DNA of 39,553 bases from Rhodobacteraceae bacterium UBA2776 (GTDB lineage: Bacteria > Pseudomonadota > Alphaproteobacteria > Rhodobacterales > Rhodobacteraceae), in contig DEIK01000059.1 in the NCBI GenBank assembly GCA_002352425.1, forward strand, positions 1-39,553, in the 5' to 3' direction. A program made the translations under genes and the position numbers. The notes beneath the pieces were generated by a model. That model did not search any database. It was given only the letters and a program-made list of their open reading frames with translations, and was not told the DNA's origin. This document shows positions 17,404 to 25,933 of the stretch, piece by piece; position 1 is the first letter of the stretch; the number at the start of each line of letters is the position of its first letter.

Positions 17404-17871
17404 ATGCTAAAAATAGGCCAATCCGCCCCCGATTTCTCCCTGCCCGCTGATACGAATGCTGAAATTTCTCTCTCGGGTCTGCGACCAGCCCCTGTGATTT
17501 TATTTTTCTATCCGCGTGATGACACCCCGGGGTGCACCATTGAGGCCAATGATTTTACCGCCTTGTCAGCCGAATTCACCGCCCAGGGCGCGCAGGTGTT
17601 TGGCATCTCCAAAGACAGCCTCGAAAGCCATTGCAAATTCCGCGACAAATTCGATCTGGCAATCCCGCTGTTGTCTGACGCCGACGGGGATGTTTGTGAA
17701 AACTATGGGGTTTGGGACGAGAAAAAAATGTATGGCAAGACATTCATGGGCATCACCCGCACCACAGTTCTGATCGACGGGGATGGGAATATTGCCCAGA
17801 TTTGGGACAAAGTCAAAGTCGAAGGCCACGCCCAAGAAGTGCTGGCAGCCACACGCGCGTTGGTCTCGTGA
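17404..17871 (+). CDS. bcp: Peroxiredoxin of the BCP/PrxQ type
   Basis: This 155-residue thiol peroxidase reduces peroxides using thioredoxin-type donors. The peroxidatic cysteine C44 is in the family motif YPRDDTPGCTIEA. The resolving cysteine usually found five residues later in BCP is replaced by asparagine (N49). Other cysteines are C77 (SHCKFRDKF) and C98 (DGDVCENYG). Some BCP proteins use a resolving cysteine one helix later, and C77 fits that spacing. The start ATG has a GAGG site 8 nt upstream. The gene is divergent from the YhdP-like gene. A 9-bp direct repeat (TTGCCTGTA at 17340 and 17352) lies upstream and could be regulatory. Confidence 0.93.
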   Translation: MLKIGQSAPDFSLPADTNAEISLSGLRPAPVILFFYPRDDTPGCTIEANDFTALSAEFTAQGAQVFGISKDSLESHCKFRDKFDLAIPLLSDADGDVCENYGVWDEKKMYGKTFMGITRTTVLIDGDGNIAQIWDKVKVEGHAQEVLAATRALVS

Positions 17872-17988
17872 TCAGCGCTTGACGGGACGGGTTGTGGGCG
17901 ACTTGGCGAGGGCAAGGCCCGCCTGATCTGCGGCAGCCTGTCGCGGCTGGCAACGCTGGAACAGCTTGAACTGCAGGAATCGGCGTAA
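17872..17988 (+). other. Open stretch after bcp, possible gene remnant
   Basis: In frame with and directly after the bcp stop, 38 codons are open until TAA at 17986. The translation contains KARLICGSLSRLATLEQLEL, which looks like ordinary protein rather than noise, but no start codon or ribosome binding site is visible. It may be the decayed end of a lost gene or chance. I do not recognise a family. Confidence 0.2.
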
Positions 17989-18111
17989 AACCGCCCACTT
18001 ATCAGGCGATTAGGCGAGAAACCTCATTAGAACGAATCAAATTTCTTGCCCCAAAGCACCGATATCGTTAATCCTCTTTTGCGGGTCCGCGTTATGGGGA
18101 CGCCCCCGCAT

Positions 18112-19461
18112 ATGACAGAAAACGATAGGGCAATAGTTTTGACACCTCGAATAATGACGAAAATTGATGGCATTCTAGGGCGCTGGTTCCCGGAACGTCG
18201 TATGTTTTTACGCTCGGACACGGATACGAAATTCATCCGCTTGGCCCCCAGCACCCAATTGTTGGGTTGGGTTGGCAGCACGGCTGTGTTCGCTTGGGCC
18301 ATCATCGCCACCGCTGTGATGTTGATGGACAACATTGGGTCGGGCAACGTGCGCGATCAGGTTCGTCGCGAGCAGATTTCCTACGAAACCCGCCTGAACA
18401 CCCTGTCGATTGAACGCGACGTGCGCGCCAAAGAGGCCGAGATGGCGCATCAGCGGTTCAGCGTCGCCTTGGAACAGATTTCCGAGATGCAGTCCGCGTT
18501 GCTGGCGTCCGAAGATCGTCGCGCCGAACTGGAAAAAGGCATCGACGTGATCCAGACCACCCTGCGTCATACCATGAGCGACCGCGATGAGGCCCGTGAT
18601 GGAATGGCTGCCCTGTCATTGCAATTGAACGGCACCGAAGAAGGTGGCAAAACTGCCGCTGGCCGGGTTGATGACGCCATTGGCACCGTTGATTTCCTAA
18701 CCGCCGCCCTGCAAAACACCGCCGCTGAACGCGACCTAATCGCCAAAGGGGCACAAGACGCTGTCGACTACGCCAGCGAGTTGGAGTTTCAAGCCGAATT
18801 GGTCAAGGAGCGCAACGAGCGCATCTTTACGCAGCTTGAAGACGCCATGACGATTTCGGTCAAACCGCTAGACAAGATGTTCAACGCGGCGGGCCTGTCC
18901 AGCAAAAGCCTGATCTCGCAAGTGCGCGCCGGATATTCCGGCCAAGGTGGACCACTGACCCCGCTGTCGTTCTCGACCATGGGTCAAGAACCCGACGGTG
19001 CAACCCTGCGGGCCAATCGCATCCTGAATGATCTGGACCGTTTGAACCTGTACCGCATCGCCGCACAAAAAGCGCCCTTTGCCCTGCCGGTGAAATCGGC
19101 CTTCCGTTTCACCTCTGGGTTTGGCATGCGTTGGGGCCGGATGCACAAGGGCACCGATTTTGCCGCCTCTCACGGCACACCGATTTACGCCACCGCCGAT
19201 GGGGTGGTTTATTCGGCTGGTTGGGGCCAAGGATATGGCAAGCTGGTCAAAATTCAGCACGCCTTTGGAATCGAAACCCGTTACGCCCATTTGTCTAAAA
19301 TGCTCGTGAAACCAGGACAAAGGGTCTCGCGCGGGCAGCAAATTGGTGCTATGGGGAGCACTGGACGTTCTACAGGCACGCATCTACACTACGAAGTTCG
19401 TGTCGGCGGCAAGGCCGTAAACCCGATGACTTATATCAAGGCAGCAAAAGATGTTTTCTAA
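18112..19461 (+). CDS. M23-family peptidoglycan endopeptidase with coiled coil
   Basis: This protein of about 449 residues has a short cytoplasmic part (FPERRMFLRSDTDTKFIRL) and one transmembrane helix (about residues 52-72). A long periplasmic coiled coil follows (about 80-230). The C-terminal LytM/M23 domain has a complete zinc site: H345 and D349 (HKGTDFAA), H393 (RYAHLSK) and H424-x-H426 (THLHYEV). It should cleave peptide cross-links in peptidoglycan. The start is uncertain: ATG 18112 has GGGGA 9 nt upstream, while ATG 18154 begins nearer the conserved part but lacks such a site. Its 3' end overlaps the bactofilin gene by 11 nt. Paired M23 peptidase and bactofilin genes are known in alphaproteobacteria, where bactofilin positions the peptidase for shape control. 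Confidence 0.92.
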   Translation: MTENDRAIVLTPRIMTKIDGILGRWFPERRMFLRSDTDTKFIRLAPSTQLLGWVGSTAVFAWAIIATAVMLMDNIGSGNVRDQVRREQISYETRLNTLSIERDVRAKEAEMAHQRFSVALEQISEMQSALLASEDRRAELEKGIDVIQTTLRHTMSDRDEARDGMAALSLQLNGTEEGGKTAAGRVDDAIGTVDFLTAALQNTAAERDLIAKGAQDAVDYASELEFQAELVKERNERIFTQLEDAMTISVKPLDKMFNAAGLSSKSLISQVRAGYSGQGGPLTPLSFSTMGQEPDGATLRANRILNDLDRLNLYRIAAQKAPFALPVKSAFRFTSGFGMRWGRMHKGTDFAASHGTPIYATADGVVYSAGWGQGYGKLVKIQHAFGIETRYAHLSKMLVKPGQRVSRGQQIGAMGSTGRSTGTHLHYEVRVGGKAVNPMTYIKAAKDVF

Positions 19462-19954
19462 AAGCAAAATCAACGAACCTGGCCCGAACACGGGTGCCAC
19501 ACCGGACAAACCTGCCGTCAAAGACGCGCCCAAACCTGCGGCTGGCGACTTTCAGGCTTCGGCGCCAAAGCCAAAGCCACCAGCGTCTGTCCTGTCTTCG
19601 GACCTGCATATCGTTGGCAACCTGAAAACCTCGGGCGACATTTTGATTGAAGGCAAGGTTGATGGCGACATCCGCGCCCACCTGCTAACCGTTGGCGAAG
19701 GGGCCACGATCAAAGGCGAAGTGATGGCCGACGACGTTGTGGTCAATGGCCGCGTCATTGGCCGTGTACGCGGCTTGAAGGTCCGTTTGACCTCGAGCGC
19801 ACGGGTTGAGGGCGACATCGTCCACAAAACCATCGCAATTGAATCAGGGGCACATTTTGAGGGTTCTGTTCAACGTCAGGATGACCCGCTGAGCGCGGGT
19901 GCTGCAACATCGGGCAAAGCCGCCCCTGCTGGCAAGCCTGCTGACAAAGCCTAA
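19451..19954 (+). CDS. Bactofilin (polymer-forming cytoskeletal protein)
   Basis: This 167-residue protein has the bactofilin core (about 45-145). The core is a short-period beta-helix with glycine-spaced hydrophobic strands: LHIVGNLKTSGDILIEGKVDGDIRAHLLTVGEGATIKGEV, then VVNGRVIGRV and HFEGSV. The flanking tails are proline/alanine/lysine-rich and disordered, as in the family. Bactofilins polymerise without nucleotides and recruit cell-wall enzymes to defined sites. The ATG lies inside the 3' end of the M23 gene, with the GCAGCAAAAG segment upstream as a weak binding site, so translational coupling is likely. The pairing suggests the two proteins act together at the membrane. Confidence 0.94.
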   Translation: MFSKSKINEPGPNTGATPDKPAVKDAPKPAAGDFQASAPKPKPPASVLSSDLHIVGNLKTSGDILIEGKVDGDIRAHLLTVGEGATIKGEVMADDVVVNGRVIGRVRGLKVRLTSSARVEGDIVHKTIAIESGAHFEGSVQRQDDPLSAGAATSGKAAPAGKPADKA

Positions 19955-19975
19955 TCGCTTACATCACCAGATCGT

Positions 19976-20012
19976 AAAACGGGCGCCGCATCAAAATGCA
20001 GGCGCCCGTTTT
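19976..20012. terminator. Rho-independent terminator after bactofilin
   Basis: AAAACGGGCGCC pairs with GGCGCCCGTTTT, and an inner GCAT/ATGC pairing is separated by a one-base bulge around a small AAA-type loop. T-runs are on the plus side and A-runs on the other. It lies between convergent bactofilin (stop 19954) and the DUF2189 gene (stop 20042) and should serve both. Confidence 0.9.
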
Positions 20013-20041
20013 CGTATGCCAATTGCCCAAACGGGTGTTGG

Positions 20042-20857
20042 TCACAGCTCATCTTCTTCCATATAGGGGTCGTGACGCCTGGGGCTAAGGGCGCCCCGAT
20101 ACAGATGCCATGACGCATGCCCCAACACCGGCAGCGCAATCAGCAGCCCCAAAAAGAACGGTAGCATTGCCAGTCCCAGGGTCACCGCAATCAGCCCCCC
20201 CCAAATCAACATCACCGGCAGGCTTTGCAGCACAGTCTGAAAGCTGACGATCATCGCCGTGACAAAATCCAGTTCGCGGTCCAGCAACAGCGGCAGGCCC
20301 ATCACCGTGATGGCATAGATCAACCCCGCCAAAACCGCCCCAACGGTTGACCCAACAGCCAACATCGTCAGCCCGTTCGCCGTCAAGAACACATCATAAG
20401 ACGTTGACACATTGGTCATCGTTGACAGGCCCATGAACACGGCAAAAATCATATGCCCAACAAAAGTCCAAACCATAAAGATGAACACGACCACGACGAT
20501 GATTGACGGAAACTGGCGGTTCTTTTGCCGATAGGCCATGCTAAGCAACCGGCCCCACGTCGGGGTCACCCCTTTTTCGCGACAGCGGCTGATTTCATAC
20601 AGCCCAACCGCCAAAAACGGCCCGATCAACGGAAAGCCAAAGCCAAGGATCATAATCCAATAGGTGTCCCCCGTCAGGCTGGTGATATACCAGATCAGCA
20701 GCCCGCCAATCACATAAACCCCGCCAAAGAACAGACCAAACAGCGGATAGGCCACAAAGTCGCTCCACCCCGATTTCAGGGCAGATTTCAGCATTGTAAA
20801 TGTGACGGTGTAAATATCGGGAACCCGTGACGGCTCCGGTGCGTTTTCGGTTGTCAT
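20042..20857 (-). CDS. DUF2189 integral membrane protein
   Basis: This 271-residue protein has an N-terminal cytoplasmic segment followed by about six hydrophobic helices. Family features of DUF2189 are visible: GWSDFVAYPLFGLFFGGVYVIGG, GFPLIGPFLAVGLYEISR, LLDRELDFVTAM and the closing ALPVLGHASWHLYRG. The function of the family is unknown. The gene is on the same strand as prfB and starts 81 bp downstream of its stop, so it may be transcribed from the same operon. It ends at the shared terminator 19976-20012. Confidence 0.88.
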   Translation of the reverse strand: MTTENAPEPSRVPDIYTVTFTMLKSALKSGWSDFVAYPLFGLFFGGVYVIGGLLIWYITSLTGDTYWIMILGFGFPLIGPFLAVGLYEISRCREKGVTPTWGRLLSMAYRQKNRQFPSIIVVVVFIFMVWTFVGHMIFAVFMGLSTMTNVSTSYDVFLTANGLTMLAVGSTVGAVLAGLIYAITVMGLPLLLDRELDFVTAMIVSFQTVLQSLPVMLIWGGLIAVTLGLAMLPFFLGLLIALPVLGHASWHLYRGALSPRRHDPYMEEDEL

Positions 20858-20938
20858 TCAAAGTCCTCCCAAACCTTGGATGAAGGCTAAAGCGAGGACA
20901 ACATATTCGGCAAGTGAAATCTGCGGTTGTGTAGGGGG

Positions 20939-22066
20939 TTAATCCGTTCCTTGGGCCTCGGCGCGCGATTTTCCGGCAACGTCCATCGCCAATGTAGCCG
21001 CCATAAAGGCGTCCAGATCACCGTTCAACACGCCTTGGGTATCCGAGGTTTCATAGTTGGTGCGCAGGTCTTTGACCATCTGGTAGGGCTGCAATACGTA
21101 AGAGCGTATCTGGTTGCCCCACCCCGCGTCGCCCTTGTTTTCATGGGCCTCGTTGATGGCTTGATTGCGGCGATCCAGTTCGATCTGATACAGCCGTGAT
21201 TTCAGCGCCTTCATGGCGATGTCGCGGTTCTGGTGTTGTGATTTCTGCGACGAGGTCACCACGATATTGGTCGGAATATGGGTGATACGCACGGCGGAAT
21301 CCGTGGTGTTGACGTGCTGCCCGCCCGCACCGGACGAGCGGTAGGTATCAATGCGAATGTCGGATGGGTTGATGTCGATATCAATGTCGTCATCCACCAC
21401 CGGATAGACCCAGATCGACGAAAAGGACGTGTGCCGTTTGGCGGCGGAATCAAACGGCGAAATCCGCACCAGCCGATGCACGCCACTTTCGGATTTCAGC
21501 CAGCCATAGGCGTTGGGTCCGCTGATCTTATAAGCGGCGGATTTGATGCCCGCTTCCTCGCCCGCGGTTTCGCTTTGCAGCTCGACCTTATAGCCCTTTT
21601 TCTCGGCCCATCGCACATACATGCGCGCCAACATATTGGCCCAGTCACAGCTCTCGGTGCCACCCGCACCTGAGTTGATTTCAAGGAAGGTGTCATTGCC
21701 ATCCGCCTCGCCGTCCAGCAGGGCTTCCAGCTCTTTCTTGGCGGCCAGTTTGGTTAGTTTGAACAGGGCGTTTTCGGCCTCGGTGACGATCTCCTGATCG
21801 TCTTCCATTTCGCCCAGTTCGATCATCTCGACATTGTCAGACAACTCTTGTTTGATGTCCTCATAGGTCTTGATTGCATCCAACAACGCCTGACGATCCC
21901 GCATCAGTTTTTGCGCTTTGTCAGGATCATCCCACAGGGTCGGGTCCTCGACCCGCGCGTCGAACTCTTCCATCCGGTGCTTGGCCGTGTCCCAATCCAT
22001 GCGCTGACGCAGCAAATCCGCTGATTTTTCAATGGCTGCAACGGTATTTTCGATTTCTGCGCGCAT
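20939..22066 (-). CDS. prfB: Peptide chain release factor 2
   Basis: RF2 recognises UGA and UAA stop codons and triggers peptide release. The 375-residue protein has the peptidyl-hydrolysis motif SSGAGGQHVN, and the stop-codon recognition SPF tripeptide sits in RISPFDSAAKRHTSF. The N-terminal coiled region is complete. The frame is continuous: the in-frame UGA and programmed +1 frameshift found in E. coli prfB are absent, so autoregulation by frameshifting is not used here. AGGGAC lies just before the start, with GGGG further up. The gene follows the RTX gene by 71 bp and mrcA beyond it, all on the minus strand. Confidence 0.97.
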   Translation of the reverse strand: MRAEIENTVAAIEKSADLLRQRMDWDTAKHRMEEFDARVEDPTLWDDPDKAQKLMRDRQALLDAIKTYEDIKQELSDNVEMIELGEMEDDQEIVTEAENALFKLTKLAAKKELEALLDGEADGNDTFLEINSGAGGTESCDWANMLARMYVRWAEKKGYKVELQSETAGEEAGIKSAAYKISGPNAYGWLKSESGVHRLVRISPFDSAAKRHTSFSSIWVYPVVDDDIDIDINPSDIRIDTYRSSGAGGQHVNTTDSAVRITHIPTNIVVTSSQKSQHQNRDIAMKALKSRLYQIELDRRNQAINEAHENKGDAGWGNQIRSYVLQPYQMVKDLRTNYETSDTQGVLNGDLDAFMAATLAMDVAGKSRAEAQGTD

Positions 22067-22137
22067 GGTCCCTGCCCCTTTTTGTTAATGCCTGATATCA
22101 ATCGCACAGGTCAGGGGCAAGGTTTGCTTGCGTTGGC

Positions 22138-23163
22138 TTAACTGTTGCCGACTACGCGTATATCGGCGCCAGAAATATCTCCCGTTACGCCTTGCAATAT
22201 GGCGACGACATATTCATTTCCGTTGGGACCGTCCAAAGTAAGCTCAACTCTATCACCGTAATTATATGCCGTGATGCCCGTATTTGGCCATCCGGCGCCA
22301 ACTGTAATGATCAAAGTTTCTGTGCTCACGCTAAAATCGGTGATCGTGACAGGATCATAGTCGATGGCAGGCACAAATCCATTACCATCATAATGGCCAT
22401 ATCCGGTTAAATCTGGATCAAAGCCGGCCCCCACCACAAAGGTATCTGTGCCCGTACCCCCAGTTAAGGTTGTTGTGTCTGTCTCCCCAACAGTCGCGGT
22501 CGCCCGCAGGATATCGTCACCGTTGCCGCCATCAAGCGTGCCAAACCCGGTTAGATCATCATTGCCGTCCCCACCATACAGCTCGTCCGTCTCGAAACTG
22601 ATCCCGACAGAATAATGGTATCCTCCCCTAGCAACGAGAATATCATCGCCAGCGCCGCCATGAAGCTGATTGTGACCGCCAGCAAAGCCATCCCCACCAA
22701 AAGAATAAAGGGAATCATTCCCGTTCCCACCATGAAGGACATCGTCACCGGAGATGGCACGCAATACGTCGTCCCCGTCGTCACCATACAATTCGTCATC
22801 ACCAGTGGAGTCATGAAGGACGTCATCCCCAGCGCCGCCGCGCAAAATATCGTCGCCTATCGCACCCCCTTCAGCTGCCCCCGCATAATTGCCGCCAATG
22901 AGCTCGTCCTCCCCGTCGCCACCGTCGATGATGTCGCTACCGTCGCCACCAATTATCAGGTCGTCGCCGTCATTCCCGTAGATTGTATCATCACCGGATT
23001 CCCCCCGAATGGTATCGTCTTGCGCGCTGCCAATGAGTTCGTCATCAGCATCGGTGCCATCTAGGACAGGATCTTCTTCTGGTGGCGTTTCTTCGTCAGA
23101 TGAACTGGTAAAAAGCGCGCCAAGCCCCAGCGACGCCATAAAAAGGAGTGCAAATAGTTCCAT
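22138..23163 (-). CDS. RTX-type calcium-binding repeat protein with N-terminal hydrophobic segment
   Basis: This 341-residue acidic protein begins with a hydrophobic stretch (ELFALLFMASLGLGALF, residues 2-18), then an acidic linker (SSSDEETPPEEDP). About a dozen glycine/aspartate nonapeptide repeats follow (GDDTIYGNDGDDLIIGGDGSD and similar, about 38-235). These bind calcium as a parallel beta-roll. The C-terminal 100 residues include the frequent RTX ending pattern TDTFVVGAGFD and VTITDFSVSTETLIIT. It is probably anchored or exported, but no transporter gene is in view. The ATG has a good GAGGGAA site. It lies between mrcA and prfB, genes that are usually neighbours in related bacteria, and a 10-G tract lies 71 bp upstream. 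Function is unknown. Confidence 0.85.
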   Translation of the reverse strand: MELFALLFMASLGLGALFTSSSDEETPPEEDPVLDGTDADDELIGSAQDDTIRGESGDDTIYGNDGDDLIIGGDGSDIIDGGDGEDELIGGNYAGAAEGGAIGDDILRGGAGDDVLHDSTGDDELYGDDGDDVLRAISGDDVLHGGNGNDSLYSFGGDGFAGGHNQLHGGAGDDILVARGGYHYSVGISFETDELYGGDGNDDLTGFGTLDGGNGDDILRATATVGETDTTTLTGGTGTDTFVVGAGFDPDLTGYGHYDGNGFVPAIDYDPVTITDFSVSTETLIITVGAGWPNTGITAYNYGDRVELTLDGPNGNEYVVAILQGVTGDISGADIRVVGNS

Positions 23164-23234
23164 AAATTTCCCTCGCCAACCAACAAACTAAAATTTTTTA
23201 GAGAATCGTTTGTAAAATGTTAGCCGTAAAGGAA

Positions 23235-23244
23235 GGGGGGGGGG
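23235..23244. repeat. 10-G homopolymer tract upstream of the RTX gene
   Basis: Ten consecutive G on the plus strand lie between the mrcA stop (23288) and the RTX start (23163). It is the longest G/C run I noticed; others reach 8. Slippage in such a tract could change promoter spacing, but this is speculative. Confidence 0.7.
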
Positions 23245-23287
23245 CAACTTAGGATTTGATTAGGTGAAAGGCGTGTGGATCGGCGCC

Positions 23288-25819
23288 TTAATACAACCCA
23301 CCCGACGACAACGTGCCGAAACTGGCTTTGCCGCCCAGATTGACCTTGTTGCCACTGGAGGTGGTCACCGTTTTCACGGTCTCGGCTTCTTTGAACAGCG
23401 GCAGGTTGGCCCCCATAGCAAAGCCACCGTCAAAGGTGATGCCAAACACCGGATCTTCGCCATCGCGGAAGTATTCCGAAATCACATTCGGGCCTGACGC
23501 GTCATCCGAAAGGCGCGCGCCGGTATAGCGGTCGATCTTGATGAAATGGCCACCCGGTGGCACGGCAAATTTGCCGCCCCCATATTTGGCCGTTGCGTGT
23601 TTCATAAACTGGTTGAACACAGGCGCACACATCGAGCCGCCGAATGCCCCGCGCCCCAGCGGCCGTGGCGTGTCATAACCCATGTAACAGCCCGCCACGA
23701 TATTTGAGGTAAAGCCCGTGAACCACACATCTTTGGCGTCATTGGTGGTCCCGGTTTTACCAGCCACAGGCACGCCCAGATTGATACGCCCCTTGGCGGT
23801 GCCGCGTTCCACAACACCCTGCATCATCGAACGGATCTGATAGGCGGTGATCGCATCAATCACCCGCTCGCGGTTGGAAATAATCACCGGCGCGCGCCCC
23901 TCGGGCAACGTGGTGCGTTGGCAATCCGCACAGGTGCGTTGATCGCGACGATAGATGGTTTTGCCGTAGCGGTCTTGCACGCGGTCAACCAGCGTTGGTT
24001 CAATGCGCTCGCCGCCATTGGCGATCATTGCATAGGCCGTGACCACCTTCATCAGGCTGGTTTCCTGACTGCCAAGCGCGTTGGCCAAAAACGGATTCAT
24101 CCGGTCATAAAGCCCGAAATTCTCGCCATATTGCGCCACCACATCCATGCCGATTTCACTGGCCAAGCGGATGGTCATAATGTTGCGCGACTGCTCAATA
24201 CCTGTGCGCAGAGGTGTTGGGCCGTAAAACTTGTGTGATGCGTTTTTGGGCCGCCAGATGCCTTGGTTGGTCTCGATCTCGATCGGCGCATCAACCACGA
24301 TCGTGGCCGGTGTGTAGCCACTGTCGAGTGCGGCGGCATAGACAAACGGCTTGATGTTGGAGCCTGGCTGTCGCTGCGCTTGGGTGGCGCGGTTGAACAC
24401 CGAATGCTGGTAGGAAAACCCGCCCTGCATGGCGATAATGCGCCCCGAATGCACGTCCATCGCCATGAACCCACCCTGAATTTCAGGAATTTGGCGCAGG
24501 GTCCAACGGATAAAGCTGCCATCGTCATCCGCGACCATCGCGCGGATATGCACCACGTCGCCGACCTCGACCAATTTGCCCTTGGGCCCCAATTTTCCCG
24601 TTTCCAGACGTTTGCGGGCCCATGCCATATCCTTGGCTGGCACCCAGTTGCCATCCGCGTCTGCGTCAACGCCCTCAATGCCAATACGTGCGCCCTGATC
24701 GGTGACTTCCAACACCACGGCGGCGTGCCATTTACTCTCTAGATCGACATCGCGCGCAATCTGCACGTCAGACAAGGCCTCGCGCCATGTCGCCTCATCG
24801 ACCAATGCCTCAGGCGGCAAAACCTTGCGGGTGCCCCGCCAAATCCCTGTGCCACGGTCGTATTCTTCTAACTTGCGCCGAAACGCGTCAGCCGCAAACA
24901 CCTGCATCTCGGGATCAATCGTTGCCCGAATGCTTAAACCACCGGAATAAAACTCACCCTCGCCAAAATCGCGGGTCAACTGGCGGCGAATTTCATCGGT
25001 GAAATAGTCGCGCGGCGGCAGTGCTTTTTTGAAACTGTCGTAATCGCCGTTTTGAACGGACAACAGCGGCGACGCGACGGCCTCTTCATAGCCAGCTTTG
25101 CTAAGATAGCCGTTTTCATACATTTCCTCTAAGACGAAATTGCGCCGCGTCACGGCCCGTTCCACCTGACGCACCGGATGATAACGCGACGGCGCTTTTG
25201 GCAGAACCGCCAAATAGGCCACCTCTTGGGGGGACAGTTGCGCCAGTGTTTTGTTGAAATAGGTCTGTGCCGCAGCGGCCACGCCAAAACTGTTTTGGCC
25301 AAGGAAAATTTCGTTCAGATACAGCTCAAGAATCTTGTCTTTGCTCAGGGTTTGTTCCAGCCGCGAGGCAAGGATCAACTCTTTGATTTTACGTTCCGCC
25401 GAGCGATCCGAACTTAGCAAAAAGTTCTTCATCACCTGTTGCGTGATGGTCGAGGCGCCGCGCAAACGCTTGCCCCGCGCCGCATCAAACGCAGCCTTAC
25501 CGATGCCCAATACATCATAACCCTTGTGGCCGTAGAAATTCTTATCCTCAGCCGAAATGAACGCCTGTTTCACCAGATCAGGCACATCTTCAATCGGTAC
25601 GAACAGGCGACGTTCTTTGGCGAACTCATCAATGATGCGCCCCTCGCCCGAATAAATCCGGCTGATGGTGGGGGGGGTGTATTGCGCCAGCGACTCGTGA
25701 CTGGGCAAATCACGGCTGTACATCCAGAAAATAGCGCCCAGCGTCAGCGCGCCCATAAAGGCAGCGATGGTCAGCCAGCTAAATATAGCGCCGAAAAATG
25801 ATAGTATCGTTCTGAGCAA
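23288..25819 (-). CDS. mrcA: Class A penicillin-binding protein 1A
   Basis: This bifunctional transglycosylase/transpeptidase polymerises and cross-links peptidoglycan. A transmembrane helix (about 10-35) is followed by the GT51 domain with the catalytic glutamate in SAEDKNFYGHKG (about E91) and RGASTITQQVMKNFLL. An OB-like insert comes next. The transpeptidase domain has the serine motif QPGSNIKPF, SRNIM and KTGTT. No ATG precedes the conserved N-terminus. The best start is TTG 25819, giving M-L-R-T-I-L-S-F-F and 843 residues, with GGAGAG 6 nt upstream. An earlier TTG at 25864 lies inside the predicted promoter (25850-25878) and is unlikely. An 8-G run in the coding part (25670-25677) should be watched for sequencing error. 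amiC ends upstream on the same strand. Confidence 0.94.
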   Translation of the reverse strand: MLRTILSFFGAIFSWLTIAAFMGALTLGAIFWMYSRDLPSHESLAQYTPPTISRIYSGEGRIIDEFAKERRLFVPIEDVPDLVKQAFISAEDKNFYGHKGYDVLGIGKAAFDAARGKRLRGASTITQQVMKNFLLSSDRSAERKIKELILASRLEQTLSKDKILELYLNEIFLGQNSFGVAAAAQTYFNKTLAQLSPQEVAYLAVLPKAPSRYHPVRQVERAVTRRNFVLEEMYENGYLSKAGYEEAVASPLLSVQNGDYDSFKKALPPRDYFTDEIRRQLTRDFGEGEFYSGGLSIRATIDPEMQVFAADAFRRKLEEYDRGTGIWRGTRKVLPPEALVDEATWREALSDVQIARDVDLESKWHAAVVLEVTDQGARIGIEGVDADADGNWVPAKDMAWARKRLETGKLGPKGKLVEVGDVVHIRAMVADDDGSFIRWTLRQIPEIQGGFMAMDVHSGRIIAMQGGFSYQHSVFNRATQAQRQPGSNIKPFVYAAALDSGYTPATIVVDAPIEIETNQGIWRPKNASHKFYGPTPLRTGIEQSRNIMTIRLASEIGMDVVAQYGENFGLYDRMNPFLANALGSQETSLMKVVTAYAMIANGGERIEPTLVDRVQDRYGKTIYRRDQRTCADCQRTTLPEGRAPVIISNRERVIDAITAYQIRSMMQGVVERGTAKGRINLGVPVAGKTGTTNDAKDVWFTGFTSNIVAGCYMGYDTPRPLGRGAFGGSMCAPVFNQFMKHATAKYGGGKFAVPPGGHFIKIDRYTGARLSDDASGPNVISEYFRDGEDPVFGITFDGGFAMGANLPLFKEAETVKTVTTSSGNKVNLGGKASFGTLSSGGLY

Positions 25820-25849
25820 TGCCCGCTCTCCAGCCAGTGGTTCTGTCAG

Positions 25850-25878
25850 TATATAGTCACGCAACCGCCTAGGGTCAA
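25850..25878 (-). promoter_or_regulatory. Predicted sigma-70 promoter of mrcA
   Basis: On the minus strand TTGACC (25873-25878) and TATATA (25850-25855) are separated by exactly 17 bp. Transcription would begin near 25843, 20 to 25 nt before the chosen TTG start. This supports that start and gives mrcA its own promoter, separate from amiC. Confidence 0.65.
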
Positions 25879-25933
25879 AACGTGTTACGTCAAAATCAGC
25901 AGAATTGCGCCAGTTTACGCGGCTATTTATGCC

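Noticed and set aside
20939..22066. Programmed frameshift in prfB
   Set aside because: The RF2 frame is continuous from start to stop with no in-frame UGA near codon 25.
22200..23160. Plus-strand open frames opposite the RTX gene, and similar ones opposite 30703-32895
   Set aside because: Low-complexity glycine/aspartate codons avoid stops on the other strand. The translations have no family features and no ribosome binding sites, so they are shadows.
25670..25677. 8-G run inside mrcA as a phase-variation switch
   Set aside because: The frame is intact. Runs of 8 C also occur inside the YhdP-like gene (14890-14897) and the DUF2189 gene (about 20195), so length 8 looks like tolerated background.
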